A stretch of DNA of 61,848 nt from an uncultured Oscillospiraceae bacterium (GCA_910577915.1 CAJTOM010000004.1:1-61848), one strand, 5' to 3'. Numbered from the stretch's first letter, positions 24,260-33,063 are shown. Program-made: numbers and translations. The notes: a model not told the origin generated them from the letters alone.

Positions 24260-26563
24260 ATGAAATTTACCACCAAAGCCGACACGCTCCGGGCGCTGGC
24301 CGGAAGGCTGTCCACCGCCCAGGTCCTGCCCCAAATCTCCCTGACCGCAGGGGAGGCGCGGGACAATCCGGCGCGGGCCCTGGAGCTGCTGCGGGAGGCG
24401 GACCTGCTGAACACGCACCTCATCGTCCGCAGCAGCGCCCGGAACGAGGATACGGCGGAGGGCTCCAACGCGGGCAAATTCCTCTCTATTGCGCGTGTAC
24501 TGGGCGAAGCCGCTGCCCTGGCGGCGGTTTCACAGGTGGTGGACGCTATGGGACCGGACCGGGAAAACCAGGTGTTCATCCAGCCCTTTCTGACCCGTGT
24601 GGAGCTCTGCGGCGTGGCCTTTACGGCGGACCCCAGCACCGGGGGACACTACTACATCCTCAATTATGACCGGACCACCGGCTCAACCAGCTCCGTTACA
24701 GACGGGACGGGGACCCAGCTGGAGACCTTCTGCCACTTCAAGGCGTCCCCGGCGCAGCCGCCCGCCCCGCTGGACCGGGTGATCGCGCTGTGCCGGGAGC
24801 TGGAGGCGCTGTTTGAACACCCGGCGCTGGATATTGAATTTGCCGTCTCAGATGGTATACTGTACTTACTGCAGGTCCGGCCCCTGGTGCTGACCCGGCC
24901 CCTGGCCGATCTGGAGGGGCAGCAGCGCTGTCTCCGGCTGATTCGGGAGAAGTTCCGCGCCTCTCTTCTGCCCCACCCGGATCTCTGCGGCCAGTGTACC
25001 ATCTACGGCGTCATGCCGGACTGGAACCCGGCGGAGATGATCGGCGTGCGGCCCCGGCCCCTGGCGCTGAGCCTATACAAGGAGATCATTACCAACGGCG
25101 TGTGGGCCTATCAGCGGGATAATTACGGGTATCGGAACCTGCGTTCCTTCCCGCTCATGGTGGATTTTCTGGGTCTGCCCTATATTGATACGCGGGTGAG
25201 CTTCAATTCTTTCCTGCCCAAAAGTCTGCCGGACCCTCTGGCGGACCGGTTGGTGGGATACTATTTGGACCGGCTGCGCACGCACCCCGAGCTCCACGAC
25301 AAAGTGGAGTTTGAGATCGCCTTTACCTGCTACACCTTTGATCTCCCCGCGCGGGTAACCGTACTGTCAGAGGCCGGCTTTACCGCGCAGGAGCAGGCCT
25401 GCCTGGTGGAGGCGCTGCGGGAGCTGACCAACTCGATCATCCGCGAGGACGGCTTCTGGCGGAAGGACGCGGAGAAGATCGAGATCCTCCAGAAGAAGCG
25501 GCAGGATATTCTCTCCAGCGGCCTGGGGCCTGCCGAGAAAATCTACTGGCTTCTGGAGTACTGCAAGCGCTACGGCACGCTGCCCTTCGCGGGACTGGCC
25601 CGGGCGGGCTTTATCGCGGTGGAGCTGCTGCGGTCCATGGTGACGGCCGGCGTACTGACAGAGGAGGAGCGGTCCCTCTACATGAACGGCCTCTCCACCG
25701 TTGGAAAAAATATCTCCAGGGATTTGGCCGGCCTCTCACCTGCGGCATTTCTGGAGAAATACGGTCATTTGCGCCCCGGCACCTACGACATCTGTTCCCC
25801 GCGGTATGACCAGGGGCGGGAGCTGTACTTTGATTTCTCTCAGCCGCAGAGCGGCGGAGCGGAGCCTCCGCCCTTCAAGCTGTCCCTCCAGCAGTACGAA
25901 GTCCTCCAGCAGATGCTGGAGGCGCACGGGCTGCACACCGACGTGCTGTCCCTGTTTCGCTTCATACGGCACGCGATTGAGGGCCGGGAGTACGCGAAAT
26001 TTGTCTTTACCCACACCCTCTCCGATGTGCTGGAACTGCTCTCCGAGCTGGGCGCGGGCTTCGGCCTGAGCCGGACGGAGATGTCCTACCTGACCATCCA
26101 GCGGGTGACCGAGGCCTACTCCTGCACTGAGGATCTGGAATCGGTGCTGCGGGCCTCCATCCGGGACGGCCAGGCCCTGGAGCGGGCCGCCGCCGGCATC
26201 ATGCTGCCGCCCCTCCTGTGGGAGGAGGCCCAGATCCACAGCTTTTTCCTGCCGGACGGAAGTCCCAACTTTATCACCCAGGGCCGCTGCGCGGCGGAGA
26301 CGGTGCTTCTCCCCTCAGAGGCCCCCCTGGAGGGAAAGCTGGTGCTGATCCGGGGCGCAGACCCCGGCTATGACTGGATTTTCTCCCGGTCCATCGCCGG
26401 TTTTATTACCGCATACGGCGGCGCTAACTCCCATATGGCCATCCGGGCGGCGGAGTTCGGCATCCCGGCCGTCATCGGGGTGGGGGAAAAACAGTTTGCC
26501 CGGTACGCCTCCGCCCGGTGGCTGGAGGTGGACTGCAGAAACAGGAGGGTGGTGATGCTGTGA
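24260..26563 (+). CDS. PEP-synthase-like kinase, candidate L-glutamine kinase (Cj1418 type)
   Basis: 767 aa. N-terminal ATP-grasp domain of the PEP synthase/PPDK type (V-R-S-S-A-R-N-E-D-T-A-E-G, 56-68) and C-terminal phosphohistidine domain with G-G-A-N-S-H-M-A-I-R-A (720-730), His725 being the swivelling catalytic residue. The pyruvate-binding PEP synthase barrel is absent; the middle is unrelated. This is the layout of Cj1418, which phosphorylates the amide nitrogen of L-glutamine. Rifampicin phosphotransferases share the layout, but the next two genes settle the context. ATG 24260 is preferred, though the ribosome site AAAGGAAATG is rather distant. Confidence 0.75.
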   Translation: MKFTTKADTLRALAGRLSTAQVLPQISLTAGEARDNPARALELLREADLLNTHLIVRSSARNEDTAEGSNAGKFLSIARVLGEAAALAAVSQVVDAMGPDRENQVFIQPFLTRVELCGVAFTADPSTGGHYYILNYDRTTGSTSSVTDGTGTQLETFCHFKASPAQPPAPLDRVIALCRELEALFEHPALDIEFAVSDGILYLLQVRPLVLTRPLADLEGQQRCLRLIREKFRASLLPHPDLCGQCTIYGVMPDWNPAEMIGVRPRPLALSLYKEIITNGVWAYQRDNYGYRNLRSFPLMVDFLGLPYIDTRVSFNSFLPKSLPDPLADRLVGYYLDRLRTHPELHDKVEFEIAFTCYTFDLPARVTVLSEAGFTAQEQACLVEALRELTNSIIREDGFWRKDAEKIEILQKKRQDILSSGLGPAEKIYWLLEYCKRYGTLPFAGLARAGFIAVELLRSMVTAGVLTEEERSLYMNGLSTVGKNISRDLAGLSPAAFLEKYGHLRPGTYDICSPRYDQGRELYFDFSQPQSGGAEPPPFKLSLQQYEVLQQMLEAHGLHTDVLSLFRFIRHAIEGREYAKFVFTHTLSDVLELLSELGAGFGLSRTEMSYLTIQRVTEAYSCTEDLESVLRASIRDGQALERAAAGIMLPPLLWEEAQIHSFFLPDGSPNFITQGRCAAETVLLPSEAPLEGKLVLIRGADPGYDWIFSRSIAGFITAYGGANSHMAIRAAEFGIPAVIGVGEKQFARYASARWLEVDCRNRRVVML

Positions 26564-27156
26564 GCAGGCTGATCGCGCTGACGCAGCGGGTAGAGCGCAT
26601 AGAGGCCATCGGGGAGCGGCGGGACGCCCTCTCCCAGGAGTGGGCCGCGCTGGCGGAGGCCTGCGGCTTTCTGCCCCTGCCTCTTCCGAACCGCCTGACG
26701 GCTGTCCGGCAGCTGCTGGCGGCGGTGAGGGTGGACGGCATCATCCTCACCGGCGGCAACGACCTGGCGTCCTGCGGCGGCGACGCGCCGGAGCGGGATG
26801 AGGCGGAGCGGTTTCTCATCCAATATGCGATAGACCGGCGGACCCCTCTGCTGGGGGTCTGCCGTGGCATGCAGATGCTCCTGGACTATTTCGGCGCTCC
26901 TCTCCAGAAGGTAGAGGGGCATATCCGCGTGGAGCACCCTCTGGACCGCGGCGGTACAGTCAACAGCTTCCACAGCTGGGGCGCGCGGGCGTGTCCGCCG
27001 CCGCTGGAGCCTGCCGCCCGCAGTACGGACGGCGTGGTGGAGGCCGTGACGCACCGGGAGTACCCGTGGATTCAGGGTGTCATGTGGCACCCTGAGCGGT
27101 ATGCGCCTCTGCGAGAGGAGGACATTCGGTTGATCAGGGAGGTATTTCGGCTATGA
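26560..27156 (+). CDS. class I glutamine amidotransferase, candidate CDP-glutamine hydrolase (Cj1417 type)
   Basis: 198 aa. Gamma-glutamyl hydrolase-like (peptidase C26/GATase1) domain: T-G-G-N-D near 64, nucleophile Cys101 in L-G-V-C-R-G-M-Q, and His177/Glu179 in M-W-H-P-E-R complete the triad. No synthetase domain. Cj1417 uses this chemistry to release CDP-amidate and glutamate from CDP-glutamine. GTG 26560 overlaps the kinase stop (GTGA) and has AGGAGG upstream, so it is preferred to the earlier in-frame start. Confidence 0.78.
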   Translation: MSRLIALTQRVERIEAIGERRDALSQEWAALAEACGFLPLPLPNRLTAVRQLLAAVRVDGIILTGGNDLASCGGDAPERDEAERFLIQYAIDRRTPLLGVCRGMQMLLDYFGAPLQKVEGHIRVEHPLDRGGTVNSFHSWGARACPPPLEPAARSTDGVVEAVTHREYPWIQGVMWHPERYAPLREEDIRLIREVFRL

Positions 27157-27890
27157 AAACCATTATTTTGGCTGCGGGAAGAGGCAGCCGCCTGGGCGAA
27201 CGGACCAGGGAGAAGCCCAAGTGCATGTGCACGCTCAAGGGCCGGACGCTGCTGGACCGCTGCCTGGAGACGCTGATGCAAGCGGGGATCGCCAGGGAGG
27301 AGATCGGCATTGTCACCGGCTACCGCAGCGATATGTTCCATGAGCCGGGCATCACCTATTTTCACAATGCGGACTGGGAGCGGACGAACATGTTCTACTC
27401 TCTGACCATGGCGGAGGCCTGGCTTGCGCAGGAGCCCTGCCTGGTCTGCTATTCGGACATTGTCTTTACGCCGGCGGCGGTCCGGGCCCTGGCAGCTTCC
27501 GGCGCACCGGCGGCGATCACCTCCTACAGCGGCTACTGGGCGCTGTGGAAGGCGCGCATGGACGATCCCCTGGAGGACCTGGAGACCTTCCGCGCCGCCG
27601 GGGACGGCAGGCTGCTGGAGATCGGGCAGAAGCCCGCCGGCCCCGACCAGGTCCAGGGCCAGTTCATGGGACTGCTCCGCTTTACGCCGGAGAGCTGGGG
27701 CTGGGTGCGGGAGACCCTCCGGAAGCCTCTGCGGAAGACGGTGGAGAAGCTGGATATGACCACGCTTCTGGAGGGGATGGTCCGGGCGGGCTACCCGATC
27801 CAGACCATCTCCACCGACGGCCTCTGGCTGGAGTGCGACAGCGAGCACGACATCGACGTCTATGAACAGCTCTTTGGTGATCGTCTATGA
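27153..27890 (+). CDS. nucleotidyltransferase, candidate CTP:phosphoglutamine cytidylyltransferase (Cj1416 type)
   Basis: 245 aa. N-terminal I-I-L-A-A-G-R-G-S-R-L-G (4-15) and E-K-P-K-C-M (20-25) are the NTP-binding signature of sugar- and choline-phosphate nucleotidyltransferases; Y-S-D-I (about 106-109) supplies the metal Asp. Alone it could be a LicC-like cytidylyltransferase; between the amidotransferase and the other modules it best fits Cj1416, which couples CTP to glutamine phosphate. Overlaps the preceding gene by ATGA and the next by four bases. Confidence 0.75.
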   Translation: MKTIILAAGRGSRLGERTREKPKCMCTLKGRTLLDRCLETLMQAGIAREEIGIVTGYRSDMFHEPGITYFHNADWERTNMFYSLTMAEAWLAQEPCLVCYSDIVFTPAAVRALAASGAPAAITSYSGYWALWKARMDDPLEDLETFRAAGDGRLLEIGQKPAGPDQVQGQFMGLLRFTPESWGWVRETLRKPLRKTVEKLDMTTLLEGMVRAGYPIQTISTDGLWLECDSEHDIDVYEQLFGDRL

Positions 27891-28705
27891 CAGTTGATCT
27901 CCACACCCACTCCACCGCCTCCGACGGCCAGTATACCCCCTCCCAGCTGGTCCGGCTGGCGGCGGCACGGGGCCTGGAGGCGCTGGCACTCACCGATCAC
28001 GACACCCTGGACGGCCTGGAGGAGGCCGTGGAGGCCGGGGCGCACGCCGGCCTTCTCGTCCTGCGGGGCGTGGAGCTGGGAGCGAAGGAGTACAGGAGCC
28101 TCCACATCCTGGGGTACGGCTTCACCCCCGGTGCGCCCGGCCTGGAAGCGCTCTGCGCGCGGATGCGAGAGGGGCGGGACGAGAGAAAGTACCGGATTCT
28201 TGACTTCCTGCGGGAAAAAGGCCTGGGCATCACCTTGGCGGAGGTAGAGGAGATCGCCGGCGGCGCCATCATCGCACGGCCCCACTTTGCGCAGGCGCTG
28301 GTCAGAGGCGGTTACACGGCGACGGTCAAGGAGGCCTTCGACCGCTACCTGGACACCGACGAATACCAGCGGATCGAACGCGTGAAGCCGGACGCCCGGA
28401 CCTGTATAGAGACGATCCGCGCAGCGGGAGGAAAGGCCTCCCTGGCCCATCCGTACCAGCTGAACCTGGAGGAGGAGAGCCTGGACGCGCTGGTAAAGCA
28501 GCTGGCCGGATACGGCCTCTCTGCGATTGAGTGCTACTATCCCAGGCACAGGCCGGAACAGCAGGCCTTTTATCTGCATCTGGCGGAGAAGTACGGCCTG
28601 TACGTCTCCGGCGGCAGCGACTTCCACGGCGAGCGGGTCAAGCCGGACATATCCCTGTCCGCCCTGGACCTGGACATAAGCTGGGCCGCCGGCCGGGGCG
28701 CGTGA
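27887..28705 (+). CDS. PHP-domain phosphoesterase, candidate 3',5'-nucleotide bisphosphatase
   Basis: 272 aa, typical of the YciV/TrpH PHP group. Metal motifs: D-L-H-T-H-S (4-9), L-T-D-H-D-T-L (37-43), R-G-V-E-L (58-62) and a late G-S-D-F-H-G (about 244-249). Members of this group have been shown to remove the 3'-phosphate from 3',5'-nucleoside bisphosphates, or to trim RNA. In this operon it could clear 3'-phospho-CMP released after transfer of phosphoramidate. That link is my inference; the gene could also be a housekeeping neighbour. ATG overlaps the upstream stop. Last gene of the island. Confidence 0.75.
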   Translation: MTVDLHTHSTASDGQYTPSQLVRLAAARGLEALALTDHDTLDGLEEAVEAGAHAGLLVLRGVELGAKEYRSLHILGYGFTPGAPGLEALCARMREGRDERKYRILDFLREKGLGITLAEVEEIAGGAIIARPHFAQALVRGGYTATVKEAFDRYLDTDEYQRIERVKPDARTCIETIRAAGGKASLAHPYQLNLEEESLDALVKQLAGYGLSAIECYYPRHRPEQQAFYLHLAEKYGLYVSGGSDFHGERVKPDISLSALDLDISWAAGRGA

Positions 28706-28745
28706 ATCTGCGCCGGTTGTGAAGTCCCATACCCCCAAGGACGCC

Positions 28746-28782
28746 AAAAGGCCCGGAAAACCAGTGGTTTTCCGGGCCTTTT
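28746..28782. terminator. bidirectional terminator
   Basis: 18-bp arms beginning AAAAGGCCCGGAAAACCA with inverse ending TTTT. Ends the plus-strand island and, on the minus strand, the tRNA-Thr transcript. Confidence 0.9.
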
Positions 28783-28857
28783 GGAGCTGGAAATCAGACT
28801 CGAACTGACGACCTGCTGATTACGAATCAGCTGCTCTACCAACTGAGCTATTCCAGC
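28782..28857 (-). tRNA. tRNA-Thr(CGT)
   Basis: Minus strand, starting GCTGGAATAGCTCAG. The anticodon arm GCTGA-TTCGTAA-TCAGC gives CGT (Thr). Encoded CCA. It has its own promoter and terminator. It borders the glycan island, but no integrase or duplicated tRNA end was seen. Confidence 0.94.
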
Positions 28858-28873
28858 ACACCGCAACAGATAT

Positions 28874-28902
28874 AGTATACCACACTTCCTATCTCCAGTC
28901 AA
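28874..28902 (-). promoter_or_regulatory. sigma-A promoter of tRNA-Thr
   Basis: Minus strand TTGACT (28897-28902), 17 bp, TATACT (28874-28879). It shares the spacer end AAGTGTGG with the promoter at 41045-41073. Confidence 0.85.
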
Positions 28903-29354
28903 GACCGGGCGGCCGCCGGGCGCACAAAATTTTTGCCGGCGATAACATATCGTATTTTTGCCGCCCTATCCTGCAAGCGCCGCCGCAAAATATGCGGGGA
29001 GGCCGGTTTTTACGAAAAATCCCCTGGGAATCCCCGGCGCCGTTTCCGGCAAAAGTGCCGCAAATAGACAAAATCTCAGAAAAAACATCCCGCCGCCTCA
29101 GCAGTTTTCCGCAGATTTTCTGTTCGGCAGGTTCACATAAATTTCACAATAATTTCGTAGTACAGCAAGTTATACACATTTTCCACAGGGTTTTCCACAC
29201 AGGCAAATTCCCCTGATTCCAGCCCTCTCCCTTGAAATTGACATTTTATGGAAGCCCCTCTATCCGCTGTTTGCACCAAATCGCGGCCCCCTCTCTGTTT
29301 ACATAACGACATTTTATGCAATTTCCCCGCATTTCTCATCCATTCCGCCGGCCC
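28903..29354. other. AT-rich intergenic region with repeats
   Basis: About 450 bp without a gene, clearly more AT-rich than its surroundings. It holds three DnaA-box-like 9-mers (29170-29199), a direct repeat GACATTTTATG (29240-29250 and 29309-29319) and several TTTTTGCCG-type words. Confidence 0.6.
29170..29199 (+). other. cluster of DnaA-box-like 9-mers
   Basis: TTATACACA (29170-29178), TTTTCCACA (29179-29187) and TTTTCCACA (29191-29199). Each differs from TTATCCACA by one base. All three lie in the same orientation within 30 bp. Confidence 0.45.
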
Positions 29355-30356
29355 TCATATCTCCAGATTGGCGTAGGCGTTCAGGCTCATGTCCGCCCGG
29401 CTGCCGGCCAGATACTCGTAGTAGGCCTGGCTGCCGATCATAGCCCCGTTATCACCGCACAGGCGCAGGGGCGGCAGATACAGCCGGATGCCCGCCTCCC
29501 GGCAGGCCCGCTCCAGGTCCCCCCGGATGCGCCCGTTGGCGGCCACGCCGCCGGCGGCGGCCATGGTGCGGCGGCCGCACTGTTTGGCGGCCTCTATGGC
29601 ACGGGGCACCAGCTCGTCGCTGATGGCCGCCGCCACCGACGCCGCCAGGCTGGACCGGTCCAGCGCCTCCCCCTTCTGGGCGGCGTTGTGCACCAGGTTC
29701 ACCGCCGCCGTCTTCAGGCCGGAGAAGGACATGTCCAGGGGGTTCCCCGCCACCCTGGCCCGGGGCAGGGGGTATTTTGCATCGTCGCCCCCCTGGGCCA
29801 GCTCCTCCATAGGCCGCCCGCCGGGGTAGGGGAGGCCCAGCACACGGGCGATCTTGTCGAAGCACTCCCCCGCCGCGTCGTCCCGGGTGGCCCCCAGGAT
29901 GGCCATGTCCGTATAGCCCCGCACGTCCACCAGCATGGAGTTTCCCCCGGAGATGCACAGCGCCAGGAAGGGGGGCTCCAGCTCCGGGAAGGCCAGGTAG
30001 TTGGCGGCGATGTGCCCCCGCAGGTGGTGCACCGGGATGAGGGGCTTCCCCATGGCGAGGGCGGCGCTCTTGGCGAAGTTCACCCCCACCAGCAGGGCTC
30101 CGATGAGCCCCGGCCCATAGGTCACCGCCACCGCGTCGATGTCGGACCGGGTCACCCCCGCCTCCGCCAGGGCCCTGTCCGTCAGGGCGGCAATGGCCTC
30201 CACGTGCTTGCGGGAGGCGATCTCCGGCACCACGCCGCCGTAGACGGCGTGCATGTCCGCCTGGGAGGCGACGGCGTCGCTGAGGACCTCCCGCCCGTCC
30301 CGGACCACCGCGGCGGCGGTCTCGTCGCAGGACGATTCAAACGCTAAAATCAGCAT
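29355..30356 (-). CDS. tsaD: tRNA N6-threonylcarbamoyladenosine transferase TsaD
   Basis: 333 aa, normal length. L-I-L-A-F-E-S-S-C-D-E-T-A (2-14) and the metal ligands His111/His115 in H-H-L-R-G-H identify the Kae1/TsaD family, with a late G-D-N-G-A-M-I. TsaD, with TsaB and TsaE, puts threonylcarbamoyl on A37 of ANN-decoding tRNAs. The start M-L-I-L-A-F-E is fixed by family alignment. A terminator separates it from the upstream symporter gene. Confidence 0.95.
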   Translation of the reverse strand: MLILAFESSCDETAAAVVRDGREVLSDAVASQADMHAVYGGVVPEIASRKHVEAIAALTDRALAEAGVTRSDIDAVAVTYGPGLIGALLVGVNFAKSAALAMGKPLIPVHHLRGHIAANYLAFPELEPPFLALCISGGNSMLVDVRGYTDMAILGATRDDAAGECFDKIARVLGLPYPGGRPMEELAQGGDDAKYPLPRARVAGNPLDMSFSGLKTAAVNLVHNAAQKGEALDRSSLAASVAAAISDELVPRAIEAAKQCGRRTMAAAGGVAANGRIRGDLERACREAGIRLYLPPLRLCGDNGAMIGSQAYYEYLAGSRADMSLNAYANLEI

Positions 30357-30373
30357 ATGCGTATCCCTTCCTG

Positions 30374-30408
30374 AAAAAGCGCCGGGACGGGAGCCCTCCC
30401 GTCCCGGC
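30374..30408 (-). terminator. terminator of the symporter operon
   Basis: 13-bp stem GCCGGGACGGGAG (30381-30393) with inverse 30396-30408; on the minus strand it is followed by GCTTTTT. Confidence 0.88.
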
Positions 30409-30439
30409 AAATATTGACGGGTCTGTGTAAAACGCGGGT

Positions 30440-31639
30440 TTACAGGTCGATGGCCTTGAGCTTCTCCTCCTTGACCCCGTGCTTCTCGGCGTAGCCGGTG
30501 AGGATCAGGGTCAAAGCGCCGTCGCCGGTGACATTGCAGGCGGTGCCGAAGCTGTCCTGCAGGGCGAAGATGGCCAGCATCAGGGCGGTGCCGTCGCTGT
30601 TGAATCCCAGCACGCCGGTGATGAGGCCCAGGGAGGCCATGACCGTGCCGCCGGGGACGCCGGGGGCGCCGATGGCGAAGATGCCCAGCAGCAGAATGAA
30701 GAGGATCATGGAGCCCACGTTGGGCAGCTTGCCGTAGAGCACCTGGGAGACGATCATGATGAAGAAGGTCTCGGTGAGGGCGGAGCCGCACAGATGGATG
30801 TTGGCGAACAGGGGCACGCCGAATTCCACCATGTCGGAGCGGAGCACGGAGCTCTTCCGGGCGCAGTCCAGGGCCACGGCCAGGGTGGCGGCGGAGGACA
30901 TGGTGCCCACGGCGGTGAGGTAGGCGGGACCGTAGTGCTTGACGACCTCAATGGCGCTGCGGCCGGAGTAGACGCCGGCGAAGCCGTAGAGGGCGGCCAT
31001 CCAGATGTAGTGGCCGGCCATGACGATGACGATGGCCAGCAGGAAGGCGGGGAACTGCTTGGTGATGGTGCCGTCATAGGAGAGACCGCAGAAGGTCAGG
31101 GCGATGAAGAAGGGCAGGACGGGGATGACCACCTTCTTCACCACGCTCAGGACGATGTTCTGGAACTCCTGGAGCACGGCGGTGATGGTCTTGGCCCTGG
31201 TCCACACGGCGGCCAGACCGATGAGCACGGAAAACACCAGGGCGCTCATCACGGGCATGATCTGGGGGATGTCCAGCTGGAACGCCACGCCGGGCAGCTC
31301 CTTGAGGCCCTCCATGCTACTGGCGATGGGCAGGTGGGGCACCAGCAGGTAGCCGGCCACCATGGACATGAGGGTGGCCAGCACGGTACTGATGTAGGCC
31401 ACGGAGATGGCCACCATCAGCATCTTGGTGGCGTTGGAGCCCATCTTGGTGATGGAGGGGGCGATGAAGCCGATGACGATCAGGGGCACGCAGAACATGA
31501 TGACCTGGTTGAGCACATACTTCAGGGTGACCACGACGGTCATGGCGCTCTCCGGCAGGAACAGGCCGCAGACAATGCCCACCGCGATGCCGATGAGCAG
31601 CTTCAGGGGCAGGCTCATGCCTCTCTTTTCAGTTGCCAT
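30440..31639 (-). CDS. dicarboxylate/amino acid:cation symporter (DAACS)
   Basis: 399 aa, eight or more membrane segments plus re-entrant loops. G-x-P-G-V-P-G-G-T-V (about 320) and the late N-V-T-G-D-G-A (about 372) are the conserved HP2/TM8 features of the GltP/SstT family, with Asn and Asp ligands for substrate. SstT-like serine/threonine uptake or transport of a related amino acid is likely. It follows a cysteine desulfidase gene, so cysteine import is a reasonable inference. Start at ATG 31639 with GGAAGGA upstream. Confidence 0.85.
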   Translation of the reverse strand: MATEKRGMSLPLKLLIGIAVGIVCGLFLPESAMTVVVTLKYVLNQVIMFCVPLIVIGFIAPSITKMGSNATKMLMVAISVAYISTVLATLMSMVAGYLLVPHLPIASSMEGLKELPGVAFQLDIPQIMPVMSALVFSVLIGLAAVWTRAKTITAVLQEFQNIVLSVVKKVVIPVLPFFIALTFCGLSYDGTITKQFPAFLLAIVIVMAGHYIWMAALYGFAGVYSGRSAIEVVKHYGPAYLTAVGTMSSAATLAVALDCARKSSVLRSDMVEFGVPLFANIHLCGSALTETFFIMIVSQVLYGKLPNVGSMILFILLLGIFAIGAPGVPGGTVMASLGLITGVLGFNSDGTALMLAIFALQDSFGTACNVTGDGALTLILTGYAEKHGVKEEKLKAIDL

Positions 31640-31764
31640 AATAGATAATCCTTCCTTTCGATCATAACACACAATACGAAGCGCTCCGCAGGGGACGATA
31701 CTTCAGCATACGCACAGCGGAGCCCGGGCATGCGTATACCGCGGAAAACGGGGGGAGGAGGGGC

Positions 31765-33063
31765 TCACGCCTGGGGCGGCTGGCCGGTCATAATGCGGAT
31801 GATCTCCTTGTCGGTCTCCCGCATGCCCAAGCGGCCCAGGCGGCCGATGTTGGTGATGGTGGCCTCCACGCCCTTGGCGACGATGCCCTCGCCGCCCCGG
31901 AACTGCTGGCTGCTGCGGTACATGTTGTACCCCAGGATGCCCGCGTCCACGGCGGCGGCGATCTTGGCCGCGCAGGAGGGCTTGGCCCCGTCGCAGATCA
32001 TGCCGGAGATGGTGGCCAGGGCGTTGACCAGGGTGTGGGCCACCTCGTTGAAGCCGCCGCCCTGGAGATAGGCAATGGCCGCCCCCGCGCCGCAGCCGGC
32101 GCTGACCGCGCCGCAGTAGGCGCTCAGCCGGCCGATGCCGGTCTTCATGTGGATGGTCAGCAAATCGCTGAGGGTGACGGCCCGGAGCATGGTGTCGTGG
32201 TCCACCCCCAGCTCCTTGGCGTACTCGATGACGGGCACCGAGGCGGTCATGCCCTGGTTGCCGCTGCCGGAGACGATGATGACGGGCATCTCGCACCCGC
32301 TCATGCGGGCGTCGGACCCGGCCGCCGCCATGTAGCGGGCCCGGATCTTGATGTCGTCGCCGTAGTGGTCCCGGAGGACCTTGCCGATGTTGGCGCCCCA
32401 GTCCCCCCGCATGCCCTCCTGGGCGATGGCGTAGTTGTAGTCCACCTGGCGCTGTACGATCTCCCGCACGTCGTCCACGTCCATGGTCTGCACGAAGTCC
32501 ACGATAGCCTCCACGCTCAGGCAGCTGCGGTCCGTGAGGCCGGCGGCGCTGTCCCCGGCGGCCACCACCGCGCCGGATTTGAGCAGGGTCTCCCCGTTTT
32601 TCTCAATGAGCACGATGTTGGTGTGGTAGTCGGCGATGCGCAGGCGGACCTGATCGGTCCCGGCGGTGAGGGTGATGATGATGTCGAAGATGACGTCCCC
32701 CTGGGCGGGGGCCACCTTCACCTCGTGGGTGTCCAGATAGGTGCGGATGTCCGCCTTCTGCGCCTCGGTGACCTGGGAGATAACCTCCAGGATCTTCCCC
32801 GCGTCGCCGGCGGCCACGCCGGCGGCGGCAGCGGCCTCGATGCCCTTCAGGCCGCCGGTGTTGGGCACAACGACGCTCTTGACATTCTTGATGATGTTGC
32901 CGCTGGCCTCCACCAGCACCTTGTCCGGCAGACGCCCCAGGACCTCCCGCGCCTTGGCCGCGCCGTAGGCGATGGCGATGGGCTCGGTGCACCCCATGGC
33001 AGGCACCAGCTCCTCCCGCAGTATCTGGACAAAATGGTGGTATCGCTGATCGTTTTTCTCCAT
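31765..33063 (-). CDS. cyuA: L-cysteine desulfidase, CyuA/YhaM family
   Basis: 432 aa, family length. The conserved M-G-C-T-E-P-I-A-I-A (23-32, Cys25), a middle S-A-Y-C-G-A-V-S-A-G-C-G, and the C-x6-C pair in M-I-C-D-G-A-K-P-S-C match the 4Fe-4S cysteines of L-cysteine desulfidases related to serine dehydratase. Reaction: cysteine to pyruvate, ammonia and sulfide. With the symporter it would let the cell use cysteine and release hydrogen sulfide. It has its own promoter and a ~125-nt leader with an inverted repeat. Confidence 0.85.
   Translation of the reverse strand: MEKNDQRYHHFVQILREELVPAMGCTEPIAIAYGAAKAREVLGRLPDKVLVEASGNIIKNVKSVVVPNTGGLKGIEAAAAAGVAAGDAGKILEVISQVTEAQKADIRTYLDTHEVKVAPAQGDVIFDIIITLTAGTDQVRLRIADYHTNIVLIEKNGETLLKSGAVVAAGDSAAGLTDRSCLSVEAIVDFVQTMDVDDVREIVQRQVDYNYAIAQEGMRGDWGANIGKVLRDHYGDDIKIRARYMAAAGSDARMSGCEMPVIIVSGSGNQGMTASVPVIEYAKELGVDHDTMLRAVTLSDLLTIHMKTGIGRLSAYCGAVSAGCGAGAAIAYLQGGGFNEVAHTLVNALATISGMICDGAKPSCAAKIAAAVDAGILGYNMYRSSQQFRGGEGIVAKGVEATITNIGRLGRLGMRETDKEIIRIMTGQPPQA

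Noticed and set aside
28782..28857. tRNA-Thr as attachment site of the glycan island
   Set aside because: Island genes have no integrase, and no direct repeat of the tRNA end was seen on the far side near fliC.
29170..29199. Chromosomal origin of replication
   Set aside because: No dnaA, dnaN, rpmH, gidB or parAB genes in the window, and only three weak boxes.
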